A DNA stretch of 55,524 nucleotides from an uncultured Allobaculum sp. GTDB taxonomy: Bacteria > Bacillota_I > Bacilli_A > Erysipelotrichales > Erysipelotrichaceae. The notes under the pieces were generated by a model, which was not told the origin of the DNA, did not search any database, and saw nothing but the letters and a program-made list of their open reading frames with translations. The DNA lies in NCBI GenBank assembly GCA_910579655.1, contig CAJTVE010000013.1:1-55524 (forward strand), in the 5' to 3' direction. Within the stretch, counting starts at the first letter, position 1. The number at the start of each line of letters is the position of its first letter. A program made the position numbers and the translations under genes. Of the stretch, positions 26,048-34,503 are shown piece by piece.

Positions 26048-26731
26048 ATGAATACGAAATACGTCAAAGCTTCTGCTGCGTTTTTAGCTGCTGCTTTGTT
26101 CATGGCTGGCTGTTCAAGTCCAGCAACCAGCACCTCATCCAAAGTTTCCAGTACGGAAACATCCGCTGCTTCCAGTGAAGCAGCCTCTGCCCCTGCTAAA
26201 CAGACCAAGTCTGAACCAGGTGGAACCCAATATACCGCTACGATTAAAATTGCCGGTTATGATGAACCAATTGTTTTCACCATGGATGAAGGAATTGCCC
26301 CAGAAACCGTTGAAAACTTTGTCGATCTTGCCCAGAGCGGCTTTTATGATGGCCTGACTCTGCACCGGATTATGGAAGGGTTCATGATTCAGGGCGGGGA
26401 TCCAAAAGGCGATGGCACCGGCGGCAGTTCCCACCAGATTGAAGGTGAATTTGAATCCAATGGATTTGACAACTCCCTGAAACATGTGCGCGGCACGGTT
26501 TCCATGGCCAGAGCCCAGGATCCAGATTCGGCAAGCAGCCAGTTCTTCATCGTTCAGGAAGACACCCCAAGCCTGGATGGTCAGTATGCTGCCTTTGGGA
26601 CAGTGACCAGTGGAATGGATGTTGTGGATGACATCGCCGCGAAAGCTGAGCCTACCGATGACAATGGAGCCATTGCCAAAGATCAGCAGCCGGTCATCGA
26701 GTCCATTACAGTTGTTGAAGAAGGCAAATAA
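26048..26731 (+). CDS. Cyclophilin-type peptidyl-prolyl isomerase lipoprotein
   Basis: 227 residues. Lipoprotein signal with lipobox FMAGC, then a Ser/Thr/Ala-rich linker to about residue 55, then a cyclophilin domain. Motifs: PETVENFVDLAQSGFYDGLTLHRIMEGFMIQGGDPKGDG with the catalytic arginine in HRI, DSASSQFFIV, and a final YAAFGTVTSGMDVVDDI. It should speed folding of secreted proteins at the outer membrane face. ATG26048 has AAGGAGG upstream; an in-frame ATG at 26018 would extend before the signal. Single-gene unit. Confidence 0.93.
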   Translation: MNTKYVKASAAFLAAALFMAGCSSPATSTSSKVSSTETSAASSEAASAPAKQTKSEPGGTQYTATIKIAGYDEPIVFTMDEGIAPETVENFVDLAQSGFYDGLTLHRIMEGFMIQGGDPKGDGTGGSSHQIEGEFESNGFDNSLKHVRGTVSMARAQDPDSASSQFFIVQEDTPSLDGQYAAFGTVTSGMDVVDDIAAKAEPTDDNGAIAKDQQPVIESITVVEEGK

Positions 26732-26975
26732 GGTAGAATAAAAGTCGAATTGATCATTCCGGTCAATCGACAAGAATAAGTAAATTGGATGGATTTTCTT
26801 TCTTTTCGGACAGAATTTCTTGATTCCGGCCAAAAGAAAATGACCAGAATTTCATTTCTGATCGTTCCTGAATGCTCAAAAACGGGAAAAATCAATGAAG
26901 TGAAATCTTTGGAAATTTGTAAGAAATTCCCAATTTACGGATGAGTAAGGCAGAAACTGAAGAGTTCGGATTTGT

Positions 26976-27004
26976 TTGACTTTTTTGGAGGGTCTGCCTA
27001 TAAT
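26976..27004 (+). promoter_or_regulatory. Promoter of yceD-rpmF
   Basis: TTGACT (26976-26981), 17-base spacer, TATAAT (26999-27004). Transcription would start near 27011, leaving a leader of about 20 bases with AGGTGA as ribosome site. Confidence 0.85.
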
Positions 27005-27030
27005 AGCAGATGCTACATGAGGTGAATATC

Positions 27031-27546
27031 GTGAAATTCAGAAGAAGCGATTTTCTGGCTGCACCGAATTCCTTTTTGAATGTGGATCTGGAGTTTTCTG
27101 ATCCTGAAGGGAAACGGTTTGTCAATACGCCTGTAAAAGCTGTGCCGGAATGTCATATTGAAGGGAAACTTCAGTTTGATGGCAGAAGCAAAGTGGTCAG
27201 CAGCCTTCAGTATGATGGAATCATGACAGTGATCGACTCGATTACCGGGGAAGATCTTGACGTCGAATTTGAAGCCGAATCTTCGAAGGAATATTCCTTT
27301 GATCCTGTCGATGCCTCTGAAGACGAAGAAATCATTCGGGTTTTCAAGGATACACTGGATCTGAGTGATGAGGCCGTTGAAGCCATAGTCTATGAAGCAC
27401 CCATGAGCATTACCCGTTTGGCCCGCGAGAACTATCCTTCTGGGGAAGGCTGGACACTGATTTCGGATCAGGATGAAAAATCTGAATCCAAAGAAGAAGA
27501 TCCACGCTGGGCAAAACTGAAAGAAATCAATTTCGAGGATAACTAG
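27031..27546 (+). CDS. yceD: YceD family (DUF177) protein
   Basis: 171-residue DUF177/YceD protein, widely conserved immediately upstream of rpmF and linked with 23S rRNA or 50S assembly. Family traits: an N-terminal KFRRSDFLAAPNSFLNVDLEF, the VPECHIEGKLQFDGRSKVVSSLQYDGIMTV core, and an acidic C-terminus ending EDPRWAKLKEI. The canonical metal-like CxRCL segment is not present; only one cysteine, in PECH, is seen. GTG27031 is preferred over ATG27010: GAGGTGA is ideally placed, and 27010 falls at or before the predicted transcription start. rpmF follows after 11 bp in the same operon. Confidence 0.88.
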   Translation: MKFRRSDFLAAPNSFLNVDLEFSDPEGKRFVNTPVKAVPECHIEGKLQFDGRSKVVSSLQYDGIMTVIDSITGEDLDVEFEAESSKEYSFDPVDASEDEEIIRVFKDTLDLSDEAVEAIVYEAPMSITRLARENYPSGEGWTLISDQDEKSESKEEDPRWAKLKEINFEDN

Positions 27547-27557
27547 GAGGTGCACTG

Positions 27558-27743
27558 ATGGCTGTACAGCAGAGAAGAGGTTCTAAACACCGTAAGGCGA
27601 AAAGAAGAACTCACTACAAACTTTCCAGACCTGCAATTGGCAAATGCCCTAACTGCGGAGAATACAAACTTTCTCATAAAGTTTGCCCATCCTGCGGTTT
27701 CTACAAAGGCAGACAGGTTGTAGTTGTAGAAAATAACGACTAA
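27558..27743 (+). CDS. rpmF: 50S ribosomal protein L32
   Basis: 61-residue ribosomal protein L32, zinc-ribbon form with two CxxC pairs (CPNC and CPSC). The N-terminus MAVQQRRGSKHRKAKRRTHYKLSRP is diagnostic. AGGAGGTG precedes the ATG. Strong terminator at 27768. Confidence 0.97.
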   Translation: MAVQQRRGSKHRKAKRRTHYKLSRPAIGKCPNCGEYKLSHKVCPSCGFYKGRQVVVVENND

Positions 27744-27767
27744 TACGAAGCAAAATCAATTCGTAAC

Positions 27768-27795
27768 GAAGCGGACAATGGATCCGCTTTTTTTG
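27768..27795 (+). terminator. Terminator after rpmF
   Basis: AAGCGGA/TCCGCTT (27769-27775 with 27783-27789), loop CAATGGA, T-run. Confidence 0.9.
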
Positions 27796-28106
27796 TGCCT
27801 TGCGCTTCCCATAAAAAACGACGAATTCCCACAAAAATACGACACCCGGCAAAGAATTTTTCAAACCTTGTCACCCAATTCCAGACAGGATCACATCCGG
27901 TTTCATTCAACAGTAAAAAGTCAAGAAGCAATGTTTAAGTAAAGCGCTTTTATTCCTTACAGGTATAACCAGTGAGCATCCCGATGGACATGAAAACAGA
28001 TTTTCAGTCCTGAAAACAGACTTTTCAGGGATGGAGTGCTCCATGGACAAAAAACGGGGATTTGCTATAATTTGATTGCTTTATTTATGGAAGGACAGAG
28101 AAACAA
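27796..28106 (+). other. rpmF-rny intergenic region
   Basis: 311 bp. TGAAAACAGA-TTTTCAG and TGAAAACAGACTTTTCAG lie in direct repeat (about 27988-28028) and can form TTTTCAG/CTGAAAA hairpins. ATGGAG/CTCCAT forms a palindrome at 28031-28044. An AAAGCGCTTT palindrome lies near 27942. The rny promoter follows. Confidence 0.5.
28044..28071 (+). promoter_or_regulatory. Promoter of rny
   Basis: TGGACA (28044-28049), 16-base spacer with TGC just before TATAAT (28066-28071), so an extended -10. Confidence 0.75.
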
Positions 28107-29660
28107 ATGAATATACTTTGGATTTCTCTGGCCGGGATAGCAGGTCTTGTTTTGGGTGTGCTGGCCATGATGGCCTATTCCAAAGCAGGCCTGGATAAAA
28201 ATCAGCAACAGGCACAACAGATCCTTGAAAAGGCGCAAAGCGATGCAGATGCGAAACTGAAGCAGGCCGTACTCGACGGCAAAACGCAGGTACACGATCT
28301 GAAAGTCGAAGCGGAAAAAGAAATCAAGGAGCGCCGGCAGGAAGTCATGGATTTAGAAAACAAACTTCTGCGCCGTGAAGACAGTCTTAATTTCCGAGAC
28401 GAATCTCTCAACCAGAAAGAAAAAGAGGTTCAGGCTCAGATGCGCAAGGTCAATGAGCGATTGGCCGGCCTTGAAGAAAAAGACAAACAGCTCCAGATAG
28501 AAATAGACCGCCAGATCGAAGTTCTTGAAGGAGTTGCCCGCATGACTTCTCAGGAAGCCAAAGACGAACTTTTTGCTCTTGTTGAAAAACAGATGGAACA
28601 TGAAACCATGGCCTACATCAAAGAGCAGGAAGATAAAGCCCATTCGGAAGCTGCCAAAAACGCGCAGGAAATCATCGCCTTATCGATCGAACGCATGGCC
28701 CAGCAGGAAACCATGGACCGGACCGTTTCTGTCGTCTCTATTCCAGGCGAAGAAATGAAGGGCCGGATCATTGGGCGTGAGGGCCGCAATATCCGCGCTT
28801 TTGAACAGGCAACCGGCGTCGAACTGAACATTGACGATACGCCCGACCTGATTACGATCACGTGCTTCAATCCAATCCGCCGCGAGGTGGCTAGACTGTC
28901 TTTGGAATATCTGATTCGAGACGGCCGTATTCAGCCTGGACGGATTGAGGAAGTAGTCAAGAAATTCCAGCATGAAGTCGAAGCCGAAATCATCAAAGCC
29001 GGTGAAGAAACTGTCTTCAAACTTGGCATCGGCCGGATCGATCGCGAGATTATCCGTCTGATCGGTACCCTGAAGTATCGTTTCTCCTATGGCCAGAATG
29101 CGCTCCAGCATTCGATTGAAGTGGCGCTCATTGCCGGAACCATGGCTGCTGAGCTGGGGCTGAACCAGCACATGGCAAAACGGGCCGGTCTTCTGCACGA
29201 TATTGGTAAAGCACTCAATATCGATCAGCAGGAAGGCAGCCACGTGGATTTGGGTTACAAGTTCTGTAAAAAACACGGCGAAAAGGAAATTGTTCTGAAT
29301 GCCATCGCGTCCCACCATGGCGACGCAGAACCAAAATTTCTGACTTCTCATCTCGTCATTGCGGCTGATACCATCTCCGCTGCAAGACCTGGAGCCAGAA
29401 AGGAATCTGCGCAGGCTTATGTGGAACGACTTGAAAATCTGGAAAAAATTGCGAACGATTTTGACGGTGTCAGTCAGGCCTACGCCATTCAGGCAGGACG
29501 GGAAATCCGAATCATGGTCGTTCCCGAACAGGTCAGCGATACCGCCTGTGTCAAAATGGCACGCGCTATTCGAGACAAAATTGAATCTGAACTGATATAT
29601 CCCGGACAGATTAAAGTGAATGTAATTCGCGAAGTCCGTGCTCAGGAAGTTGCGAAGTAA
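28107..29660 (+). CDS. rny: Ribonuclease Y
   Basis: Membrane-tethered endoribonuclease that begins mRNA decay. 517 residues, standard length. One N-terminal transmembrane helix (ILWISLAGIAGLVLGVLAMMAY) is followed by a long coiled coil to about residue 200. A KH domain has GRIIGREGRNIRAFE at ~217-231. The HD domain has HSIEVALIAG, the metal ligands LLHDIGKAL (HD at 364-365) and AIASHHGD. All catalytic residues are present. AAGGA precedes the ATG. It lies two genes upstream of an RNase J homologue, so much RNA-decay function clusters here. Confidence 0.96.
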   Translation: MNILWISLAGIAGLVLGVLAMMAYSKAGLDKNQQQAQQILEKAQSDADAKLKQAVLDGKTQVHDLKVEAEKEIKERRQEVMDLENKLLRREDSLNFRDESLNQKEKEVQAQMRKVNERLAGLEEKDKQLQIEIDRQIEVLEGVARMTSQEAKDELFALVEKQMEHETMAYIKEQEDKAHSEAAKNAQEIIALSIERMAQQETMDRTVSVVSIPGEEMKGRIIGREGRNIRAFEQATGVELNIDDTPDLITITCFNPIRREVARLSLEYLIRDGRIQPGRIEEVVKKFQHEVEAEIIKAGEETVFKLGIGRIDREIIRLIGTLKYRFSYGQNALQHSIEVALIAGTMAAELGLNQHMAKRAGLLHDIGKALNIDQQEGSHVDLGYKFCKKHGEKEIVLNAIASHHGDAEPKFLTSHLVIAADTISAARPGARKESAQAYVERLENLEKIANDFDGVSQAYAIQAGREIRIMVVPEQVSDTACVKMARAIRDKIESELIYPGQIKVNVIREVRAQEVAK

Positions 29661-29671
29661 CTAAAGTAACT

Positions 29672-29695
29672 AACCGCCCTCACCGGCGGTTTTTT
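29672..29695 (+). terminator. Terminator after rny
   Basis: AACCGCC/GGCGGTT (29672-29678 with 29685-29691), loop CTCACC, six T. Confidence 0.9.
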
Positions 29696-29799
29696 AAATG
29701 CTTTCTTCAATACGGCGATATTGCCCAATTCACCCCAACCCTGATGGAGTTGTTTCCTGCTTTTCGAAGAATGCCTTTTTGATGCCGGCTTTGTATAAT

Positions 29800-30035
29800 T
29801 GATACGGCCATCTGTTCTTTGGGTTGCTCAAAAACAATCTTGAACAGATCATGGATCATCTTAAGCGGATCGTTTCAGAAAACAAAACCTGTGCCGGCCT
29901 TTTTGCGGCCTGTCCGCTTGTTTTCTGTTTGAGAAATCTCTCTTATCCCCGGCTTTTTGATCTTGTACGAACGGCAGCTTATCCTTGCAGCTTGTGGGAT
30001 CAAAAGTTCCTCACCCTTTTGGTCCGCCTGCACTA
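29800..30035 (+). ncRNA. Candidate structured RNA upstream of miaB
   Basis: The 533-bp rny-miaB gap has no gene but dense pairing potential. CATCTGTTC/GAACAGATC lies at about 29809-29850. AAGCGGA/TCCGCTT (29863-29869 with 29913-29919) interleaves with CAGAAAACAA/TTGTTTTCTG (29876-29885 with 29918-29927). GGCC pairs with GGCC around TTTTTGC. TTTTGATC can pair with GATCAAAA near 29998, which can instead form GGATCAAAAG/CTTTTGGTCC with 30015-30024. A TATAAT at 29794-29799 may start it. Could be a cis-regulatory leader or a free RNA. No match to a named class was made. Confidence 0.4.
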
Positions 30036-30148
30036 CGCACCATTCATCACGATAGATTGATCACAAAACAAAATCGGCTTCTTCTTGTCGTGCCCTGGCA
30101 GAAATTGAACTGATCAGAAAACAGGGAAGCGAAGCAAAAGCTGATGGA

Positions 30149-30181
30149 TCGAATACGAACCGAATATGAATCGAATACGAA
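30149..30181 (+). repeat. Short tandem repeat before miaB
   Basis: Three near-copies of an 11-base unit (TCGAATACGAA, CCGAATATGAA, TCGAATACGAA) run into the miaB ribosome site. Confidence 0.7.
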
Positions 30182-30193
30182 AGGAGACTTTTC

Positions 30194-31630
30194 ATGAAAA
30201 TCAAAAGCACCTGGCATCTGCCAGATCATCAACAGGCAGCCCGCCGAACCAAAGATGCAGTTGAAACCATCGACGGTCTGCAGATCTCTGATCACCAGTC
30301 CCATTTAGGAAACGGTCAGAAATATTACATCTCCACCTACGGCTGCCAGGCGAACGAACGCGATTCCGAAAATCTGGCCGGCATTCTGGAAGCCTGCGGA
30401 TATGAACCGGCCAAAAAAGCAGACGAAGCGGATGTCATTTTAATGAATACCTGCGGCATTCGTGAAAATGCCGCAAACAATGTTCTTGGCGAAGTCGGCA
30501 GCTATAAAAAGCTGTTTAAAAACCGCCCAAATCTGATCATCGGTGTGGGGGGATGCATGGCTCAGGAAGAGGGTTTTGCCAGAACTTTACTGGAAAGCTA
30601 TCCCTGGGTTCATCTGGTTTTCGGAACCCATAACTTCAACCAGCTGCCTCAGTATCTAGAACGTGCGCAGAATGGCGAGAAAGTGGTTGAAGTCTATTCC
30701 CGTCAGGGTGAAATCTATGAAAACCTGCCCGAGCACCGGCAGGGCAAATACAAAGCCTGGGTCAACATCATGTATGGCTGCGATAAGTTCTGCACCTATT
30801 GCATTGTTCCATACACCCGCGGCAAGCAGCGTTCGCGCAAAGCGGAAGATATCCTCAATGAAGTCCGGATCCTGAAAAAACTGGGCTATAAGGAAATCAC
30901 ATTGCTTGGCCAGAATGTCAATGCGTATGGCAAGGATCTCGAAGGCGAGATGGAATTTTCAAAATTGCTTGAAGAAACAGCCAAAATCGGCATTGAGCGC
31001 ATCCGTTTCATGACCAGCCATCCATGGGATTTCTCTGACAAGATGATTGAGGTCATTGCCCGGTATGACAACATCATGCCCGCTGTTCATCTGCCCTTGC
31101 AAAGCGGTGATGATGAAATTCTGCGCCGGATGGGGCGTCGGTATACCAGTGAACAGTATCTTGAACTGTTCAACAAAATCCGCACGCAGGTTCCCGGGGT
31201 GACGATTTCAACCGATATCATCGTCGGCTTCCCCAATGAAAGCGATGAGGCGTTCCAGCATACCCTCGATGTGGTTGAAAAATGCCGCTTCGATAATGCC
31301 TATACCTTTATCTATTCGCCAAGACCCCAGACCCCGGCTGCAAAAATGGAAGATCCAGTCAGCGAGCAGATCAAGAAAGAACGTTTATATAAGCTCAATG
31401 AACTGTGGAATCGTCTGGCCAATGAAAACCACCAGAAATTGGTGGGCCAGACGCTCAGAGTTCTGGTCGATGGTCCAAGCAAGAAAAACCCAGAGGTATT
31501 CTGCGGCTATTCCGAAACCTCCATCCCGGTCAACTTCACGGGTGAGCAGGTAGAACCCGGTCAGATTGTCGATGTTGAAATTACACAGGCAAGAACTTTC
31601 TCTTTAAACGGCAGAAAAGTCAGCGAGTAA
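30194..31630 (+). CDS. miaB: tRNA-2-methylthio-N6-dimethylallyladenosine synthase MiaB
   Basis: Radical-SAM methylthiotransferase that adds a 2-methylthio group to i6A37 of tRNA. 478 residues. The N-terminal UPF0004 domain carries the auxiliary-cluster cysteines in STYGCQANERDSEN, MNTCGIREN and GGCMAQEEG. The radical SAM motif CxxxCxxC is at C196, C200 and C203. The C-terminal TRAM domain begins near residue 410. Residues 1-45 are a variable lead-in. AAAGGAG precedes the ATG. The RNase J-like gene follows after 35 bp and may be co-transcribed. A structured untranslated region precedes the gene. Confidence 0.96.
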   Translation: MKIKSTWHLPDHQQAARRTKDAVETIDGLQISDHQSHLGNGQKYYISTYGCQANERDSENLAGILEACGYEPAKKADEADVILMNTCGIRENAANNVLGEVGSYKKLFKNRPNLIIGVGGCMAQEEGFARTLLESYPWVHLVFGTHNFNQLPQYLERAQNGEKVVEVYSRQGEIYENLPEHRQGKYKAWVNIMYGCDKFCTYCIVPYTRGKQRSRKAEDILNEVRILKKLGYKEITLLGQNVNAYGKDLEGEMEFSKLLEETAKIGIERIRFMTSHPWDFSDKMIEVIARYDNIMPAVHLPLQSGDDEILRRMGRRYTSEQYLELFNKIRTQVPGVTISTDIIVGFPNESDEAFQHTLDVVEKCRFDNAYTFIYSPRPQTPAAKMEDPVSEQIKKERLYKLNELWNRLANENHQKLVGQTLRVLVDGPSKKNPEVFCGYSETSIPVNFTGEQVEPGQIVDVEITQARTFSLNGRKVSE

Positions 31631-31665
31631 GTTGGCAATGGTATACTGATAGAAATGGAGGGTTT

Positions 31666-33351
31666 ATGGCAAATGAATTATTGAAACAGGACGAAGTTGT
31701 CAGGCTGTTCGCCCTGGGCGGTCTGGATGAAGACGGAAAAAATATGTTCGTCATCGAAATTGACGGAGATATTTATATCTGTGAATCCGGACTGAAATTT
31801 CCGGATTATAATGGCGCGCTTGGCGTTGAATGTATCGTTCCGGATTTTACGTACTTGAAAGAACATGAAGATAAGATCAAAGGAATCCTGATTACCCATG
31901 GTCATGATGACGTCATGGGCGCCCTGCCTTATTTACTGAAAGAAATCAAAGCCGATGTGTATGTCTCCCCGTTTACAGCGGGCATCGTCTCTGACTTATT
32001 AAAGAAGAATCATATTACCGGCACCCGTTTAAAAATGGTGCGCCACAAAGAGACAAAACGAATCGGCGGCCGTCAGGTGGTTTTCTTTCCGATCACGCAC
32101 TCCTATCCCCAGACTTATGGGTTTGGCATTCGCACAAACCATGGATACATTGTCTATTCCGGTGAGTTTATCGCCGATTACGATGATATTTCGGAAGCTT
32201 ACCAGGGAGATTACTCCGTAGGCTCTAAATTCAGAAGTGAAGGAGTCATGGCACTGCTGCAGGATTCCAAAGGAGCAGAATACCCGCTGCACACCTCGCC
32301 AGGCCATCGGGTAACGCCTCACTTTGACAAGGTTCTGTCGGATTATGAAAACCGCCGCGTCTTTGTCGAAATCTATACCCAGTCGGTTTACCGCATCCAG
32401 GAAATTATTCAGTGCTGTATTGATCACAAGCGCAAGATCTGCTTCTACACCAAGGAGCTTCAAAATCTTGTCGCCGGCCTGGAAAGCATCACCAGTGAAG
32501 TTCCAATGGATCTGGTGGTCAGTGCGGACCAGATCGATTCTCTTGAAAATGTGTGTGTCATCATCTCCGGTCAGGGAAGAGCCCTGTTCCAGCTGATGTC
32601 CAACATTGCCAACAATGAAGTGGATGAGATCAACATCCGTGAAAGTGATGTTTTCGTTGTGGCCACCCCATTGGTTCCAGGTGTTGAAAAAGACTTCCGG
32701 AACATGGAAAACGATATTTACAAACGGGAAGGCACCATCATCAAGATTGACCGCAACGTCAAAGGAATGCACCCATCTAAGGAAGATCTGAAGATGATGA
32801 TCTACATGTGCCGGCCAAAATACTACATCCCAATCAAAGGCCAGTACCGCATGCTTTGTGCCAATGCCATGCTGGCTGAAGAGATGAGCATTCCGCCAGA
32901 ACAGATCCTGCTGCTCGATAATGGGGAAATCGTCACCTTTATCAATGGAGAACTACAGCCCGGGCGCGAAACGCTTGAACTGCATGAAGCCCAGATTGAT
33001 GGCAGTGCAGACTGGGATTTAGCTGGTGTGGTTTTGAAAGATCGTGAAATTCTCTCGACCGATGGGGTCATGATTCTGGCGATTGGCCTGGATTTCAAGA
33101 CCAAGAAGATCATCAATGGACCAGATGTACAGACGCGTGGTCTGGTGTATGTCCGCGATGCTGAATATCTGACCAAGGAAGTCAGCCGCATGATGGAAGA
33201 GACCATCAAAGAAATGGTGGATGCCGGCAAGTATGAAAACATGGAATGCCGCACGCAGATTCGCGACAAGGTTTCCCGCTACGTCTTCAAACAGACCGCC
33301 AAACGTCCAATGGTTCTGCCAGTCATTCTGGAGCTGAGCGACAAGTCCTGA
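31666..33351 (+). CDS. RNase J-family protein with degenerate active site
   Basis: 561 residues, full-length RNase J architecture: metallo-beta-lactamase halves, a beta-CASP insert (~225-350) and a C-terminal domain. The metal motif normally HxHxDH reads HGHDDV (78-83), so its last histidine is valine. The usual VIDAG is ICESG. The usual Y-T/S-GDF Asp is Glu in SGEF at 167. The SGHA-like motif is KGMHPS, and the PVHGEYR histidine is Lys in PIKGQYR. The overall sequence stays well conserved (GKNMFVIEI, PKYYIPI, LLDNGE). It is probably an inactive or J2-like partner of a second RNase J elsewhere. GGAGG precedes ATG31666. Terminator at 33382. Confidence 0.9.
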   Translation: MANELLKQDEVVRLFALGGLDEDGKNMFVIEIDGDIYICESGLKFPDYNGALGVECIVPDFTYLKEHEDKIKGILITHGHDDVMGALPYLLKEIKADVYVSPFTAGIVSDLLKKNHITGTRLKMVRHKETKRIGGRQVVFFPITHSYPQTYGFGIRTNHGYIVYSGEFIADYDDISEAYQGDYSVGSKFRSEGVMALLQDSKGAEYPLHTSPGHRVTPHFDKVLSDYENRRVFVEIYTQSVYRIQEIIQCCIDHKRKICFYTKELQNLVAGLESITSEVPMDLVVSADQIDSLENVCVIISGQGRALFQLMSNIANNEVDEINIRESDVFVVATPLVPGVEKDFRNMENDIYKREGTIIKIDRNVKGMHPSKEDLKMMIYMCRPKYYIPIKGQYRMLCANAMLAEEMSIPPEQILLLDNGEIVTFINGELQPGRETLELHEAQIDGSADWDLAGVVLKDREILSTDGVMILAIGLDFKTKKIINGPDVQTRGLVYVRDAEYLTKEVSRMMEETIKEMVDAGKYENMECRTQIRDKVSRYVFKQTAKRPMVLPVILELSDKS

Positions 33352-33381
33352 CGGACCAGATTCTGAAATTCAATGATTTTG

Positions 33382-33415
33382 CCTCTGAAAAGTTCAGTCT
33401 TTTCGGAGGTTTTTT
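33382..33415 (+). terminator. Terminator after the RNase J-like gene
   Basis: 11-bp stem CCTCTGAAAAG/CTTTTCGGAGG (33382-33392 with 33399-33409) with six T. Confidence 0.9.
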
Positions 33416-33789
33416 GTGCAAAAACGGAGACATGAAAAATGCAGATTACGGCCTGATGAGTTCTATCTGCCAGGCACTCTTTTTTCTCAGGGATCAAAGT
33501 CTTTGACGGGCGAAGTGTCTAGAGACAAGGAGCAATCAGAGAGGTTCGAAACCAGAAGAAAATGGTCAGGGATGTCGTTGGTCTGTCCAGACTGGAGGTC
33601 AAAATGACGCTTGCGGCACGGCTGAAGGGAGCAGAGGAATGGGGTGCTACACTAAAGTTGTTAAAAGAAGTACTGCTTACTTGTCAAAGGAATCGAAAAG
33701 GGGAAAGCTGTTTTTTAAAGAGGAGTCTTTGAGGATTGTCTGGCTTTTTTCGCTCAGACTTCATTTTTTTGATGGAAGGAGGCATTTTG
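33416..33789 (+). other. Leader region of the broken DUF5648 gene
   Basis: 374 bp without a gene. GCAGATTA...TATCTGC could form a small hairpin near 33440-33470. An extended -10 TGCTACACT (33645-33653) is the best promoter candidate. Confidence 0.45.
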
Positions 33790-34286
33790 ATGAGCCACAG
33801 ACAGAAAGCTTTATCCATTCATGATTTTGTTTCACATGCCCTGGCAGCCGTTATGGCGGTGAGTCTTTTGAATCCTGCCTTGCCAATGATGGCCGCTGAT
33901 TTTCAGGATGTGGATACGGTCGATATCTATCGGCTTTACAACCCGAATACCGGAGAACACTTCTACACACAGGATGTGCATGAGCGGGATGTTCTCGCGG
34001 CGGACGGCTGGAAGTATGAGGGGATTGGCTGGCGCTCCTGGCTGGATGGAGATCCGGTTTACAGACTGTATAATCCAAATGCCATTGGCGGAGATCATTA
34101 CTACACCATCAGCGCTCCCGAAGCCAGAAGCCTGGTCAATCAGGGAGGGCCAAAAGCGGCGCCCATAATTACACGACCAGCCTGAAGGAGTTCAACACAC
34201 TTTTAGAGAAAGGATGGCAGTTTGGCCAGATTGCCTGGAAAGTCGCCGAGGCAGGTACGCCCAAAGATCTGGATTCGAAAAACTGA
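33790..34286 (+). pseudogene. Broken DUF5648-repeat secreted protein
   Basis: Starts at ATG33790 with AAGGAGG upstream. A signal-peptide region ends around PMMAADF. Two DUF5648-type repeats follow: YRLYNPNTGEHFYT...GWKYEGIGW and PVYRLYNPNAIGGDHYYT...ARSLVNQG. The first frame then stops at 34183. From 34146 another frame continues the family pattern (AKSGAHNYTTSLKEFNTLLEKGWQFGQIAWKV) to TGA34284. The missing part is the end of repeat 2 and start of repeat 3, so an internal deletion of roughly one repeat shifted the frame. DUF5648 repeats occur in secreted hydrolases and surface proteins, but no catalytic domain is left here. It may still make a short secreted 131-residue product. Confidence 0.8.
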
Positions 34287-34368
34287 GAAAAGCTGAGTCC
34301 AGGACCCTGACAGAAATTTTTTTGACCATTCATCACGAATGAAACTTGTTTTTACTCATTGTTTCCAT

Positions 34369-34398
34369 ACGAAAGCTGAATCAGAGCTTTCGTTTTTT
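34369..34398 (+). terminator. Terminator before ftsK
   Basis: ACGAAAGCT/AGCTTTCGT (34369-34377 with 34385-34393) and a T-run. Confidence 0.88.
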
Positions 34399-34452
34399 CG
34401 TTTTCAGGCTTTTTGGGTGGTGAACTGCCCCTGCTGCAGGGAAAGTTGCATT

Positions 34453-34480
34453 TTGTTACCGGCCAGGAATGAATTAGAAT
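34453..34480 (+). promoter_or_regulatory. Promoter of ftsK
   Basis: TTGTTA (34453-34458), 16-base spacer, TAGAAT (34475-34480). Confidence 0.5.
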
Positions 34481-34503
34481 GGAAGGACGAAAGAGGGGGA
34501 TGT

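Noticed and set aside
27935..27952. AAAGCGCTTT palindrome resembling a CcpA cre site
   Set aside because: Only the core fits; flanking positions deviate, and it lies over 100 bp upstream of the rny promoter.
29824..30060. 78-codon frame before miaB starting with TTG
   Set aside because: No ribosome site and it lies wholly within the highly paired region, which better fits a structured RNA.
33535..33560. GGTTCGAAACC resembling a tRNA T-arm
   Set aside because: No matching acceptor, D-arm or anticodon arm around it.
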